DNA of 64,000 nt, taken from Monilinia fructicola (lineage: Eukaryota > Ascomycota > Leotiomycetes > Helotiales > Sclerotiniaceae). The stretch's first letter is position 1. The number at the start of each line of letters is the position of its first letter. Shown one piece after another: positions 36,192-50,676 of the stretch. The stretch covers positions 698,001-762,000 of the forward strand of contig VICG01000002.1 of the NCBI GenBank assembly GCA_008692225.1, in the 5' to 3' direction. The notes beneath the pieces are model-generated. The model searched no databases. It was given only the letters and a program-made list of their open reading frames with translations, and had not been told where the DNA came from. A program made the translations under genes and the position numbers.

Positions 36192-39100
36192 TTTATTTTA
36201 TAATTTAATAGAAAAATTATATAAGTAAATGTTAACTTTATTTTTGAGAAAGCTATTATTTAAACGCAATATGAGTTAATTAATATTAGATCTTTTTAAA
36301 TATAATACTAATTCTAAAACTAATAAAATAATATAGATTATTTTATTTATTAAATTTATTAAAACATTTGAATTCTTTAATATTAACAATTTATTAAAGG
36401 GAATCATAAAAAAGACTATTATTAATAATTACAATTTAAACTATTAAAACTATTATAATCCAACTAAATACCTATATTTGTTATATTAGGTATATATACT
36501 ATAATATACAAGTAGGTTAACATTAGGGATCTTTTAGTGTTAATTATATTAATTTATTATAATATATACTAATTATTATAAACCCTTTATTATAGATTAT
36601 AATAATTACTTTGTTATTTTTAAGCAAATAAATAGAAAGTATATTAAACCTATTGACAAAAAGTTTAATTAAATTTGTAAATATAGTAAAACTATTTTTA
36701 AAGCAACTAACATTTTTATTTTTATTTTTATAACTTGAAAAAACTATTTTAGTTATATAAAATGAAATTATAGCTAATTTTAAGCAAAAATATAGTTCTA
36801 TTATAATAATATATAAAAACATTAGCTTTACTTTTAAGATACTTATAATTAAGCTTTTTAAGATTAAGAATATTATATATAAAAAGATTTACTTAATTAT
36901 TTTATTAAACAATTGTAAGATTATAATTACTATAAAGACTTTGAAGCTTGATTTTAATATTTCTATAAAGAAAAAGACTAATAAATTAATTATTCTTACT
37001 TTTCTTTTATATTAAAATAATATGAATAAAATTATAATCCCTATTATTTTTGATAAACTTAATTTTAAAATCTATAAATCAGTTAAATTAATATTAATAA
37101 AAAAAGCTTTATTTATATAACCCTTTTTATAGTATTATATATATAAAAAATAAATGTTATATATATTTAAAAACCTTGAATATATATTGATATATATATT
37201 TAAAATTATCTAGAGTATAACTATTATACTTTAATCAATTTCTAAAAACTTCCAACTTTCAAAAATATTAAAGATTTTTATTCTTAAATTATAATTTACA
37301 TTTAAAAAAGTGTTGAGTTATATATATAATAAAGATAATTGATTTATAATAGAAATTTGCTTTAAATTAATATTAATTCTATTATTATTCTTAATATTTA
37401 TAAATATTTTACAATACTCAAAATAATTAATTATATTATTTATTTATTTTTATTTTTTAAATACTTTATAAAAAAGGATTTTAATATTTGATACAATATA
37501 TTTAAACTTAACGTTTTGTTTACTTATTAAAAACAAAAATTATATAATAAGCATTAAATAACAAAATAAACTTTATTAATATTTTAAAAAAGTTTATTTA
37601 TTTTGTTGAATATAGGTATATTCTAAATCTTATATTCTTTAATATTCTTTTTGTAATTATTAATATCTATAAAGATTTGTATATAAGATTGAATTATAAA
37701 AACTTAGATTATAATTTTATTTGGCTAGGATAATTACATACTTAATCAATATTATTTTAGGATTATTAAAAATAATTTCAAAAAATTCTTGAATTTTATA
37801 CATATTGATATTATTGGATTTTTGAATCTGAATAATTTTTAAGATTAAAATAATATAAAAGCTTTTATTATTTAATCTATTATTATTTTTAATTTTATTA
37901 TATATATAATTAATAAATTAAATAAAGGTATAAAATACTCTATACTATAATGAATTTTAGAATGTAAGATAGTATACCAAGCTTATCTTATAATTAAATA
38001 TATAATTAAAATTTAATTATCTTCCAAAACTAAAGAATTCTATAATATAATTTATAAAACTAAAAAAAACTATTAGAAGAATATAATTAATAAAATTAAT
38101 GATAATAAAGATCTATATTAGATTATAAATTAGTATAAATTAGACTATAATTTTAAAGCTTTCTCTTTAATGATTAATAAAGTTATAATTAAAAACATAA
38201 TAGTCAAAGTTGAAATATTATAATTTAAAGTTCTAAATAAATTTAGTGTAGCTAACAATCTAAATCATAATCTATTAATGAATTAGCAAAATTTTAGTAT
38301 ATTTTTATAATCCATCTTATTATTTTTAGAAAAAATTAAAAAAAAATATTATTAATGTTTTTAGTATTTTATTAAAAATTAATTGGATTATAATTTAATT
38401 ACTTAAAGCTTATTAAAATTCAATTAAATATATACTTTATAATTTATATAATAAATGTTTTAGCTTTAAATTTTTCTTATAAATATAGAAGTTAGCTAAA
38501 GTGGTTATACTCTTTAAAGTTAGTAAAGCTAATAAATCCTTTATTTATTTTAAATATTTTTATTATATTTATTTTATATATTTCTAAGAGGTTTAAAAAG
38601 ATTATTATTAAGTATTTAATCTAAATTGTTTAATATTAAAAATCCTTAGTCTACAATACAACAAAATCCTTCTTAAAAGATCTGCTATAAATTTAATAAC
38701 TAATTTTATATATAATGTAAAAGCAGCTATAATATAAGGTTTAAAAATTATAATAGTCACACTAAATGTTTAAGGTGCTTTTAATACATTACTATTTAAA
38801 AAGCATTTATTAACCTAAATAATAGTAGAAGACTAACCTTTAGTATTTTTAAAATTAATTAATTTATTTCTAATAAATAGATATATAAAAGTACGCTAAA
38901 AGAACTTGATTATATTAAGTTATTAAGTTGCTTATAATATTCTTTGAGATTTATTATTATTTTTTATATTGTATATACTACTATATTTGGCTAAATTATT
39001 ATTTTAGGATATCATTCGTAAATTTGAATATATGGATAACATATATTTATTTATAGTTTTAATATTACTAATTATTAATGTTTATATTTTCTTTTAGAAA

Positions 39101-41430
39101 ATCAGGAATATTATATATTAGAGTATTTAAAATAAAATTATTTTTGCTTTAAAAAAATTAAAGATAATTTATTTTATTAAAAGATAAAGTACTTGAATAT
39201 TACCTATATTATATAAAGTAAATAATAAATTTACTATTGATTTTATTATAATAGTATTAAAAAAGAATGAATAATTTATTCTACATTGGTTTAAAGTATA
39301 ATTCAATAAAAAAATAATTTTTCAAAGATATATAAGAAAATAAATTATATAAGCTTATTTTATTTTATATTATATTAAAAGCTTAGCAAAAACGGTAAAT
39401 AATTTATTAATTTTAGTATTTTAAAAAAGCTATTATTATTTATATTATTCTTTTTTAACTTATAATATAAAGTCTTGATATATAAGATATATAAAACTTT
39501 TTAAATTTTTTTAATTTAATTAAAATCTAATTATTAATATATACTTTAAATAATATATAAATTTGCTTCATAAATGTTTATTTTAGTACTCTGTAAAATT
39601 TTGTTAGTTTAAACAATTATTCCTAATATTACTTTTTTTTATAATATTAAATTATTTTTTATAAAAATTATACTTAAAGAAATTCAGTTTTGGTTTATAT
39701 TATAAATATAGATAATTAATATATTATATTTATTAATTCATTGAATTTGAATATTAATAATTATTAAAAGTTATAAAATAGGTTTACAGTAAACATTTAA
39801 AATTAAGATTTAATATTTAACGTATATATTAATGATAATTTTTAAATTAATCTTTTAATTACTATATTTTTATACGAAGTTATTAAACAAATTTAGTAAA
39901 AAAGATTAATAAAAAAACTGCTATTATAGCTTTTAAAACTTAATAGAATTTACTCCTTTTAACCAATATTATTATATTTTTAGATAGTTTGGAGCAATAT
40001 ATTGAAAATTGAAAATATATAAAAATATAATTATATAATTTATTAAAACAATATATAAATAAAATCTGAATATAAATCAATCAATTTTATATTATATATT
40101 TTGGATATAAAAGCTATAGATATCTAAAGAGAACTCTAATATATAATAAAAATACTATTAAATATTGATTTATAACAATTTTAATTATATATAAACAACA
40201 TTTTGATAATATAATATCTATAAATCAATATATTAAACTTTTCACAATAAGCTTTTTATAAATATTAGAATATAATATAAGTTTATAATATTAACATTAA
40301 ATAATTATTAGAACACATAAAAATCAAAAGAAATAAAATAATATTTAAAATCTATTTAAAATTTAGATTTATTTTTAATATTTATAATTAATGAAATAAA
40401 GATATTTTTTTAAAGATTTTTAATTAATTGTATAATAAATTTAATAATTTAAACATAAAGCAAAATTGTTTTTAAATTACCCTAAATAAAAACTTTTATG
40501 AAATAAAATTCTTTTTAAAATTAAACCTTCTTTAAATTCAACTTTATAAAATATTAGTTATCCGCTTTATATACAAGAATTTTGCTTAATACTATTCCAA
40601 ATTTAAGTATAAAAATATTAATCTAAAATATTTTTGTAATATATTTAAATTACTTTTATATTTAATATATTATTCAAAGATATTTCAATGTTTTAATAAA
40701 TAACTAGAATAATCTTAAATCCTTTTAAATATACTATGAAAAAGATTTAAATATTTAATTTAATTTCTTTCTAAGCTAGTAGAATTTATAAATTTTCTAG
40801 ATTTTAGTAAATTTTATTCTAATATTTGTTTTTAATAACCCTTTAACTTTAATAGCCCTAACTTTGTTTTAATATAAACCAAAATCTTTTAACTTTGTTT
40901 TTTTTTGTATTATAAAATTCCACTTTCATATATAAGGGTTTTAACTTTAATAATTTTGGTTTTAGCATTAATAACTTGGATTTTAATTTTAATAATTATC
41001 TAATATATAATAATTTTCATTTAATATATATAAATTTAATTTTAATAATACTTTATTAAACTTTAATATTTATTTTATTTCTTATAATAATCTTTAAATC
41101 TTTAATTTTTTATTTATTTATTTTTTTTTCTTTTATTATACTTTATGATTTCTTTTATTTGTATTTTTACATTTATTTTAAGGTTTTTATCTATAAACTT
41201 TAAGTTTTATATTATAACTTACTAATAGTTAAATCCTATTAATATTATACTTTTATTTTAAACGAAAAAAAAAATAATAAACTAAATATTATACTTTTTA
41301 TATACAAAACGCTTTCTATAATCACTTTTAATTTAATTCTATAGTTTAATATATTCCTATACCCTTAAAGAAGTTTTTAGGAAAGCCTTTAGCCTATTCA
41401 ACGAATAAAATAAATACTACTACTACTACT
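36192..41430 (+). mobile_element. LINE3: 5'-truncated forward copy abutting LINE2
   Basis: Starts at the equivalent of about 19.08 kb of LINE1 (TTTATTTTATAATTTAATAG), directly after the tail of LINE2, and runs to its own (ACT)n tail. No large insertion was seen. Several 6-bp insertions (36,469; 37,613; 39,201) are private to this copy. Confidence 0.8.
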
Positions 41431-41534
41431 GTTTTAAAATAATATTAAGACATTTTGAGATATCTCAAAAAAGATGAAATTTAAGGTTTTAAAAATGGAT
41501 TTTTCCTACTTTTTCTTTTAAAAGAATAAACAAA
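41431..41534 (+). mobile_element. MITE2 central fragment
   Basis: Matches the MITE2 middle (AATATTAAGACATTTTGAGA, then AAAATGGATTTTTCC) up to its internal (ATT)n run, which here has expanded greatly. Confidence 0.7.
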
Positions 41535-41673
<139 letters not shown>

Positions 41674-41679
41674 GCTTAT

Positions 41680-41837
41680 ACTAGCACTCGCGGAAAATAA
41701 ATTTTTAGATTATGGATTCGTAGAATTTTATTAGCCTCGAACGAAGTGAGGATTGGGGGTTTGGGGGCTAGCCCCCATTGAAGTAATAAAATTCGAAGAA
41801 TCCATAGTCTGAAAATTTATTTTCCGCGAGTGCTAGT
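41680..41837. mobile_element. 158-bp GC-rich palindromic MITE
   Basis: ACTAGCACTCGCGGAAAATA at the left end is repeated in inverse at the right end (TATTTTCCGCGAGTGCTAGT). The inverted similarity continues for about 60 nt per arm. The centre is GGATTGGGGGTTTGGGGGCT AGCCCCCA. It is scarcely mutated compared with its AT-rich neighbours, so it probably arrived after RIP or is too short to be recognised. No clear target duplication. Confidence 0.82.
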
Positions 41838-42214
41838 CTTCTAAATATTTTATAAAAGAGGATTTTAATACTGGTATTTAATATAATATATTGAAACCTA
41901 AGGTTTTATTTACTTATTAAAAAAACAAAAATTGTATAATAGATATTAAACAATAAAACAAATTTAATTAGTATTCTAAAAGAATTTATTGACTTTATTA
42001 AATATATTTTATATTTTATATAGGTATTTTCTAATATCTTTTTTGTAATTTTTAATATTTATAAAAATTTATATATAAAATTCAATTATAAAACCTAAAT
42101 TATACTTTTACTTAATTAAAAGATCTATATATTCAATTAATATTTTTTTTAAAGTTACCTATATTAAAAATAACTTAAAAAAGTTCTTAAACCTTATATA
42201 TATTAATATTACTA

Positions 42215-43635
42215 CTTTATAGCTTTTTCAATAATGTTTAATATTCTTAATTTAAATTAAAAACGTTTTAAATTAGCTTAAAATTATTTGATATGATTTA
42301 AGATAGCTTGAAATAGCTTAAAATAGCTTAAAACGTAATTAAAACCTACTTGAATCAATGTTGACACTATTTTAAGCTAATTTTAAGCTAATCTTAAAAT
42401 GGTATTAAATTAGCATTATCGCAATAACTCATTAACCGTTTTGAGATAGTGTTGAGATATTTTAAGATAGCTTAAAAAACAAAGTTTTGAAAGTGGATTT
42501 TCCCTTTTTTTAAAAAAAAAAAATCCAAAAAATTATTATTAATATTATTATTAGTATTAGTATTAATATTATTATTTTGATTATTTTTTTTCTTAAATAG
42601 ATCATTCTAACAATTCGACTAAATAATCAATAATAATTTAATAACTACTTTATGGCTCTTTTGATAATGTTTAAGACCATATTGAAATATTCTTAATTTA
42701 AATTAAGAACGTTTTAGAATAGCTTAAAATAATTTAATATAATTCAAAATAACTTAAAATAACCCAAAATAGCTTAAATTATAGTTAAAACCTATTCGAA
42801 TCGGTGTTAACACCATTTTAAGCTAATCTTGAAATAATATTAAATCGGTATTGTTGCAATAACTCACTAACCGTTTTGAGACAATGTTAAGACATTTTGA
42901 GATATCTTAAAAAATAGAATTTTAAAAGTGGATTTTCCCCACTTTTTTTTAAAAAAAAATTAAAAAATTTATTATTAATATAATTATTTTCGTTATTTTT
43001 TTCTCAAACAGATCATTTTAACCACTCGGCTAAATAACCAGTAATAATTTGATGATTACTCATTTTCTAAATTTCTATATATTATTATAATCAATCAAAT
43101 TATGATTTTAATACGGTGTTAATACGGTTTTAACATAATCTTCAATTATTAAATTATCTTAAGCTATTTCAAGCTATCTTAAAATATATTAATATATATT
43201 AATATATTTTATCGATTTAAGCTATTTTAAGATTAGCTTAAACTAGCTAGATATTATTTTAAAATACTAAAATAGCTTAAAACCATTTTAAGAACGTTTT
43301 AATATAGTGTTAAATATATTCACTTGCGCTACTAAGTACTTATTTTCTAAATTCTTATATATTATTATAATTAATTAAATTATAATTTTAATACAATATT
43401 AATATATTTTTAATATGGTTTTAATATAATCTTCAATTATTAAGTTATCTTAAGCTATTTTAAAAATATCTTAAAAATATGTTTATATATTTTATCGATT
43501 TAAGCTATTTTAAGATCAGCTTAAATTAGCTTAAATTAGCTTAATATTATCTTAGAATACTAAAATAGCTTAAAACCATTTCAAGAACGTTTTAATATAG
43601 TATTAAATATACTAGTATTCAATTGCGCCACTAAG
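42215..43635 (+). mobile_element. MITE2-d, split by MITE2-e
   Basis: Begins CTTTATAGCTTTTTCAATAA after TA at 42,213, is interrupted at 42,646 by a second MITE2 copy, and resumes at 43,339 (CTTATTTTCTAAATTCTTAT) to end CGCCACTAAG with TA at 43,636. A self-into-self insertion. Confidence 0.85.
42648..43336 (+). mobile_element. MITE2-e, nested in MITE2-d
   Basis: A complete 689-bp copy, CTTTATGGCTCTTTTGATAA to CACTTGCGCTACTAAG, flanked by TA (42,646-42,647; 43,337-43,338). Confidence 0.88.
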
Positions 43636-44265
43636 TAATAATAATTTAATAATCAATTTTTGAGATCTATATATATTATTATAATTGAATAAGTTATAAT
43701 TTTAATATAATATTAAAAAATTTTAATACGGTTTCAATATAATTAATTATTAAATTATCTTAAGCTATTTTAAAATATCTTAAAATATAATAATATATCG
43801 ACTTAAGCTATTTTAAAATTGGGTTAAATAAACTTAAAATTATCTTGGAATACTAAAATAGCTTAAAATCATTTTGAAAATGTTTTAATATAGTGTTTAA
43901 CATTGGCTTAAAACGGTTCATGAATTATTGCGATAATATTGATTTAATATTATCTTAAGATTAGTTTAAAATGATGTTAATACTGATTCGAATGAGTCTT
44001 AATATTATCTTCAACTATTTTAAGCTATTTTCAATTATATTGAACAAGTTGAAACGATATCAAAACGTTTTTAATTTAAATTAAAACTATTTTAACATAA
44101 TCTTAAACATTATCAAAAAAAGCCATAAAGTATCTTAGTCCATATATAACAAATGAAATTACTTAATTGTTTTTTTTATTTCAACTTTACCTAGTAACAA
44201 AAATCTTCTTATAAGATTTATATATTTTTTCCTTCAACAGATAATTCTAACCACTCGGCTAAATA
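43636..44265. mobile_element. MITE2-derived debris
   Basis: Contains a right-hand MITE2 piece (about 43,640-43,900), a reverse left-hand piece ending GCCATAAAG-TA at 44,130, and a MITE2 centre (CCACTCGGCTAAATA) near 44,250. Exact borders are unclear. Confidence 0.6.
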
Positions 44266-44535
44266 CTTAGTGGCGCAACTGAATATATTTAACACTATAG
44301 CTATATTCAAACGGTCTTAGTATGGTTTTAATATATTTTAGTATTTTAAGATAATATTAAATTAATTTTAGCTAATTTAAGCTAATCTTTAAATAGCTTC
44401 AATCAATCAAATATATTAATATATTTTAAGATATCTTAAAATAGCTTAAGATGATTTAATAATTAAAAACTATGTTAAAACCGTATTAAGATTATGTTAA
44501 CACCGTATTAAAATTATAATTTAATTGATTATAAT
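44266..44535 (-). mobile_element. MITE2 reverse fragment
   Basis: Starts CTTAGTGGCGCAACTGAATA after TA at 44,264, runs about 270 nt in reverse orientation and stops at TAATAATACCTAGTAAGC, where LINE4 resumes. A TAGCTA insertion lies at 44,298-44,303. Confidence 0.75.
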
Positions 44536-47481
44536 AATACCTAGTAAGCTATAACTTCAAGACTTTCGTTTTAATAATTAATAAAGTTACAATTAAGAAT
44601 ATAATGATTAAAATGAAGATATTGTAGTTTCAAGTACTAAATAAATTTAATACGATTAATAGCTTACAATAGAATCTATTAATAAACTAACAACGGTTTA
44701 GTATATTTTCACAATTTAGCTCAGTGTTTCTAGAAGAGGTTAAAAGGAATATTGCAAACATTCCTAATATCTTACCAGAAATTAGTTAAATTATAGTTTG
44801 ACTTTCTCAAGCTTATTAAAGTTTAATTAAATATATTTTTTACATTTCATACGATAAATATTTTAGTTTTAAATTTTTCCTATAAATGTGAAAACTAACT
44901 GAAATAGTTATATTCTCTAAAATGAATTAAGTTGATAATATTTTTTGTTTACTTTTAATGGTTTATTACATTTATTTTATATATTTTCAAGAACTTTAAT
45001 AAATTACTATTGAACTTTCAATTTGAATTATATTAACTAGGTATATTGAAAAATCTCAATCTTTGATATACGAAAGCTTCTTTAACAAGATCTATGATAA
45101 AGTTTAATTGAGATAAAATACTCTGATATCATTATGTAGGGTAAACAATGAACTTACTATTAACTTTATTATAATAACATCAAAAAAGGGCAAACAATCT
45201 ATTTTACATTGGTTTAGGGTATATATAATTCAATAGAAAAAAAACCTTTTAGAAACACATAAGGGAATAAGCTATATAAGCCTGTTTTGTTTTATATTAT
45301 ATTAGAAACTCAACAAAACGGTAAATAATCTATTAGCTTTAATATTTAGAAAAGTTATTATTATTTATATTGTTTTATTTAAAATATACAGTATAAAAAC
45401 CTAGTATATAGAATATATAAAACCTTTTAAACTTCTTGATTTAATTGAAAATTAATTATTAATATACAATTCAATTAATATATAAACTTCAAGTTCTTTA
45501 ATAAAATATTTGTTTTAATACTTTACAAAATTGTATCAATTTGAAGAATTATTTTTAATATTACCTAGTATCCTTTTCTATAATATTGAATTATTTTTTA
45601 CAAGAGTTATACTTAAAAAAGCTAAGCTTTGATTCGTATTATGAAAACAAATAATAGATACATTGTACTTTTTGATCTACCAAATTTTAATATTAATAAT
45701 TATTAGAGATTATAAAGTAAATCTATAATAAACGTTTAGAATCAAGATTTGATGTTTAATATATATATTTTCTTAATCATTCTTAAATTAATCGTTTAAT
45801 TATAGGTATTACATTTTGTATCAAATTATTGAACAAATTTAACGAAAAAAAATTAATAAAAAAAACTATTATCATAATCTTTGAAATTTAATAAAAAAAA
45901 TTTTAATCAATATTATTATACTTTCAAATAGTTTTAAGCAATATATTGACAATTATAAATATATAGAATATAAATATATGATTTACTAAAATAAATATTT
46001 AGATAAACTTTAAATATAAATTAATTAATTCAAAAGCTATAAATGCTTAAAAAAGATTTTAATATATAACAAAAATATTATCAAACATTAATTTATAATG
46101 ATTTTAATTATTTATAAATAATACTTCGATAATATAATATTCATAAACCAATATATTTATTAGATTTTTTATAAATAAGCTTTTTACAAAATATTAAAAT
46201 ATAATAGAGGTTTATAATATAAATATTAAATAGTTATTAGAATATATAGAAATTAAGGAGAATAAATCAATTAATTGTTTTATAGATAAAAAAGCATTAA
46301 AGCTTATTTAAGATTTAAATGCATTTTTAATATTTATAATTCAAAAAGTAAATATATTTTTTTTAGAAATCTTTGCTTAATTGTATAATAAATTTAATAA
46401 TTATTAAATTTAAAGCAAAATTGTTTTTAAACTATTTTAAATATAAACTTTTCCACAAAATAAAATCCCTTTTGAAACTAGATTTTCCTTAAACTTAACT
46501 TTATAAAATATTAGTTATTTGTTTTATATATAAAGCATTCTGCTTACTATTATTTTAAATTTAAATATAAAAATGTTAATTTAAAATGGTTTTATAATGC
46601 ATTTAAATCTTTTTTATATTTAATATAATGCTTAAAAATATTTTAACGCTTTAATAAATAATTACTAGTGATACAACTTCAAATCCTTTTGAACATACCA
46701 TAAAAAAAAATTAAATATTTAATCCAATTTCTTTTTAAATTGGTAAAGTAAAGTCTGTAAATTTTTTAGATCTTATTAGATTTTACTTTAGTATTTGTTT
46801 TTAATAAAACTCACTTTATTTTCAATAAGCTTTTAATTTTAATAATCCTAATTCTGTTTTAATGTATACTAAACTCCCTTAGCCTTATTTTTTTTATATT
46901 ATAGGATTTTATTTTAATATATAAGAGTTTTAATTTTGTTAATTTTGGTTTTAATATTAATGATTTAGGTTTTGGCTTTAATAATCTTTTGATATATAAT
47001 AGTTTTTATTTAATATATATAAATTTAATTCTAATAATATTTTTATAAATTTTAAAAAATACTTTATTTAATTTTGATATTTGTTTTATTTTTTATAATA
47101 ATCCTTAAATCTTGAACTTTTTTGTTTATTTAAGTTTTTTTTTATTATATTCTTTAATAATTTTTTTTATTCACACTTCTTTATACATTCTTTAAAGCTT
47201 TTATTTATAAATTTTTAGGCTTTACATTATAGCTTATTAATCATGAAATACTATTAATATTATACTTTTATCTTAAATAAAGTAAAAAGAAAATAATAAA
47301 CTAAATATTACGTTTTTTATATATAAAACACTTTTTATAGTTTTTTTTAGTTTAATTCTATAGCTTAATATATTTTTATACTCTTAGAGAAATTTCAGAG
47401 AGGCCTTTGGTTTATCTAATGAATCAAAATAAATACTACTATTACTACTATAGGTATAATAAACTTAATTATTGGTTTTAT

Positions 47482-48122
47482 CGGGAAATTTTTTTTTGTG
47501 CTATAAAAAACAAAGTTATTTTGTAATGATACTATTTAGATTCTATTTTGAAATAAAATCTATAATAGATTTTCAAAAAATATAGAATTTAAAGATTTAT
47601 AAAAGAATCTACTTATATTAACAAATTAGTAGTTATATTATTATAAAATAAAATAACTGAAATAAAAGGATTAAAATAAAATAACCAAAATAAAAAAGTT
47701 GAAATAAAAAGGTTAAAATAAAAAAATCAAAATAAAAAAGATTAAAATAAAATAATTAGAAGAAAAGGGTTGAAATAGAAAAGTTGAAATAAAATAATCA
47801 AAATAAAATAAATCAAAATATTTGATCACTTTTAAAAATAGCCGAAATAGTAAATTATCTACGAAATGGCCGAAATAATGAATCATTTTTAAAATAGTTA
47901 AAATAATCGAATTTTGAGAGTAAAACAAAAAGCTAAAGCTTTTTTGTTTATTAATAATTGATTAATTAAGATTTTTTTTTTATTCATAATCATTAAGCTT
48001 AAAAAATTTATAATCAAAAAATTTGGATTTTGTATTTTTTAAATAGATTTTAAGAAGTGTAAAATTTAAATAGCATTATAGTGAGATAACTTCAATTTTT
48101 ATAATATAAAAGAAATTTCCTG
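47482..48122 (-). mobile_element. decayed MU-like element, probably reverse
   Basis: CGGGAAATTTTTTTTTGTGC at the left and AGAAATTTCCTG at the right are weak inverted ends similar to other MU copies. The interior has GAAATAAAAAGGTTAAAATA units (the inverse of the CATTCC/ATTTCG minisatellite with heavy C-to-T change) and GATTCTATTTTGAAATAAAA. No matching 9-nt duplication was found. Confidence 0.6.
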
Positions 48123-48826
48123 TAAAATCTTTAATTCAATAAGTTTAAGAAAATGAACTTATTAAATCATTTTTTAGAGAAATTTTAGAGCTAATTATAA
48201 TATAATTTTTATTAAAATCAAACTTGAAAAAACAATTGAATAGTTCTTATTCTTATATATATTTTTTTTTATTTAGATTAGTTTTTTAAGATTTATTAGT
48301 AAATACTTATTTCATTTATAAGTTAAATCACTTTAATGTAATAAGATAGAATATAATAATACTTTTTTTTGAAATCATATAAATATATATAGTTTAATTT
48401 TTATTTGATCTAATAATTATTGTTTAATTGTTTTTGAAGTATTAAAAAGGTATTTTGTTTTTGTATTAAGATATTAAATATATTCTAGATTATTATAATT
48501 AGATTATAATTACAATATACAATACTAGTATCCAAAGCTTTCAAAGATTGGTTTGATATTCTATAAAGATTTTTTAAAGTTGTTACAAAGGCTAGGGCAA
48601 AAATGTTGTTTGATTATATTTATACTAATTTTATTCTAAAAGTATCAAGCTTTTATATTATTAAATATCTGTGAAATCTTATCTGTTATAATTTGTTACT
48701 AATCTTTATAGTTTGTATTCAAGATTTATTTATTATTCTTTTAAAAATTATAAATTCTATGAAACATCTTAAAATTAAATAATTTTATATAGAGGTAAGT
48801 TTTTTGATTAAAAAGTCGCTAACCCT
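48123..48826. other. AT-rich sequence not assigned to a family
   Basis: About 700 nt with no clear match to the other families. The last bases (AGTCGCTAACCCTA, 48,813-48,826) look like a short MITE1 end. Confidence 0.5.
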
Positions 48827-49491
48827 ATTAATCACGCAATTAAATATATTTAACACTATATTAAAACGTTTTGAAAATGGTTTTAAGCTATTTAAGTATT
48901 CTAAGATAATGTTGAATTAATTAAAGCTAATCTCAAAATAGGTTAAATCGATAAGATATATTAATATATTTTGAAATATTTTGAAATATCTTAGAATAGC
49001 TTAAAATAATTTAATAATTAAAGACTATATTAAAACCGTGTTAAGATTATCTTAACAATGTATTAAAATCATGATTTCATTAATTATAATAATATATAAG
49101 AATTTAAGATTAATTATCAAATTATCAAATTATCATTAGTTATTTAGCCAAAGGGTTAGAATAATCTATTTAGAAGAAGAAAATAATGAAAATATAATAC
49201 TAATAATATTATCATTATTAATAATCAATTTTTTTCTTTTTCTTTCAAAAAAAAGTGAGAAAAATCCACTTTTAATTTTTTTTTAAGATATCTCAATACT
49301 GTCTTAAAACGGTCAGTGAGTTATTGCAACAATCCGGATTTAATACTATTTTGAGTAGTAGTACTAGTATTTATTTTTATCCTTCGAATAGACCGAAGGC
49401 TTTCCTAAAACCTCCTTAAAGGTATAAGGATATACTAAACTATGGAATCAAATTAAAAGTGATTATGCAAAGCATAATATTTGATTTAATA

Positions 49492-50195
49492 CTTTATAGC
49501 TCTTTTAATAATGTTTAAGATCATATTAAAATATTCTTGATTTAAATTAAGAACGTTTTAAAATAGCTTAAAATGATTTAATATAATTCAAAATAGCTTA
49601 AAATAGCTTAAATCATAGTCAAAACCTATTCGAATCAGTATTAATACCATTTTAAGCTAATCTTAAGCTAATCTCAAAATGGTATTAAATCGGCATTGTC
49701 GCAATAACTCACTAACCGTTTTAAGATAGTGTTAAGATATTTTGAGATAGCTTAAAAAATAAAGCTTTAAAAGTGGATTTGCCTTACTTTTTTTTTAAAA
49801 AAAGAAAAAAAATTATTATTATTATTATTATTCTTATTATTATTTTTTGCTATAAACAGATCATTTTAACCACTCGGCTAAATAACTAATAATAATTTGA
49901 TAATTAAAACTTTTTTAAATTTTTATATATTATAATAATTAATTATATTATACTTTTGATATAGTGTTAAGATAATCTTAATACGGTTTTAACATAATCT
50001 TCAATTATTAAATTATCTTAAGCTATTTTAAGATATCCTAATATATTTTAAAATATATTAATATATTTTATCAATTTAATCTATTTTAAGATTAGCTTAA
50101 ATTAGCTTAATATTATCTTAAAATATTGAAATATCTTAAAACCATTTTGAGAACGTTTGAATATAGTGTTAAATATATTCAGTTGCGCCACTAAG
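49492..50195 (+). mobile_element. MITE2-h, complete 704-bp copy
   Basis: CTTTATAGCTCTTTTAATAA to CAGTTGCGCCACTAAG, flanked by TA on both sides; inserted in LINE-r2 close to its tail. Confidence 0.9.
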
Positions 50196-50676
50196 TATCT
50201 TTTTTTTATTTTGTTTAAAATAAAAGTATAATATTGATAATATTTGATTGTTAATAAATCATAATATAAAACCTAAAATTTATAAGCCAAAACTTTAAAG
50301 CAAATGTAAAAAAACGTAAAAAAAAAAAAATTATAAAATATAAAAAAAAAAGAAAATAAGTAAATAAAAAGCTGATAATTTAAAAATTATTATAAAAAAT
50401 AAAATAAATATCACAGTTTAATAAAGTATTATTAAGATTTATAAAGATATTATAAAAATTAAATTTGTATATATTAAATAAAAGTTATTATATATAAAAG
50501 AATTATTAAAATTAAAATTCAAATTATTAATATTAAACCAAAGTTATTAAGCTTGAAACTTTTATATATTAAATTGTAATTCTATAATATAAAAAGGATA
50601 AAATTTAAAGATTTTAATATATATTAAAGCAAAAGTAAAATAATTAAAGTTTAAAGGTTATTAGGAATAAATATTA

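Larger units (their letters stand above)
41838..47452 (+). mobile_element. LINE4: 5'-truncated forward copy with a MITE2 cluster inside
   Basis: Begins at the equivalent of 31.76 kb of LINE2 (CTAAATATTTTATAAAAGAG), is interrupted near 42,213-44,540 by several MITE2 copies, then resumes (GCTATAACTTCAAGACTTTC) to the (ACT)n tail. About 0.3 kb of LINE sequence is missing across the MITE2 cluster. It has the most 6-bp insertions of any copy. Confidence 0.75.

Noticed and set aside
36544..36822. 92-aa Ile/Tyr/Lys/Asn-rich minus frame
   Set aside because: Antisense within LINE3; composition is that of random AT-rich sequence.
47713..47928. 71-aa Phe/Leu/Ile-rich minus frame
   Set aside because: Encoded by the decayed MU minisatellite; repetitive by origin.
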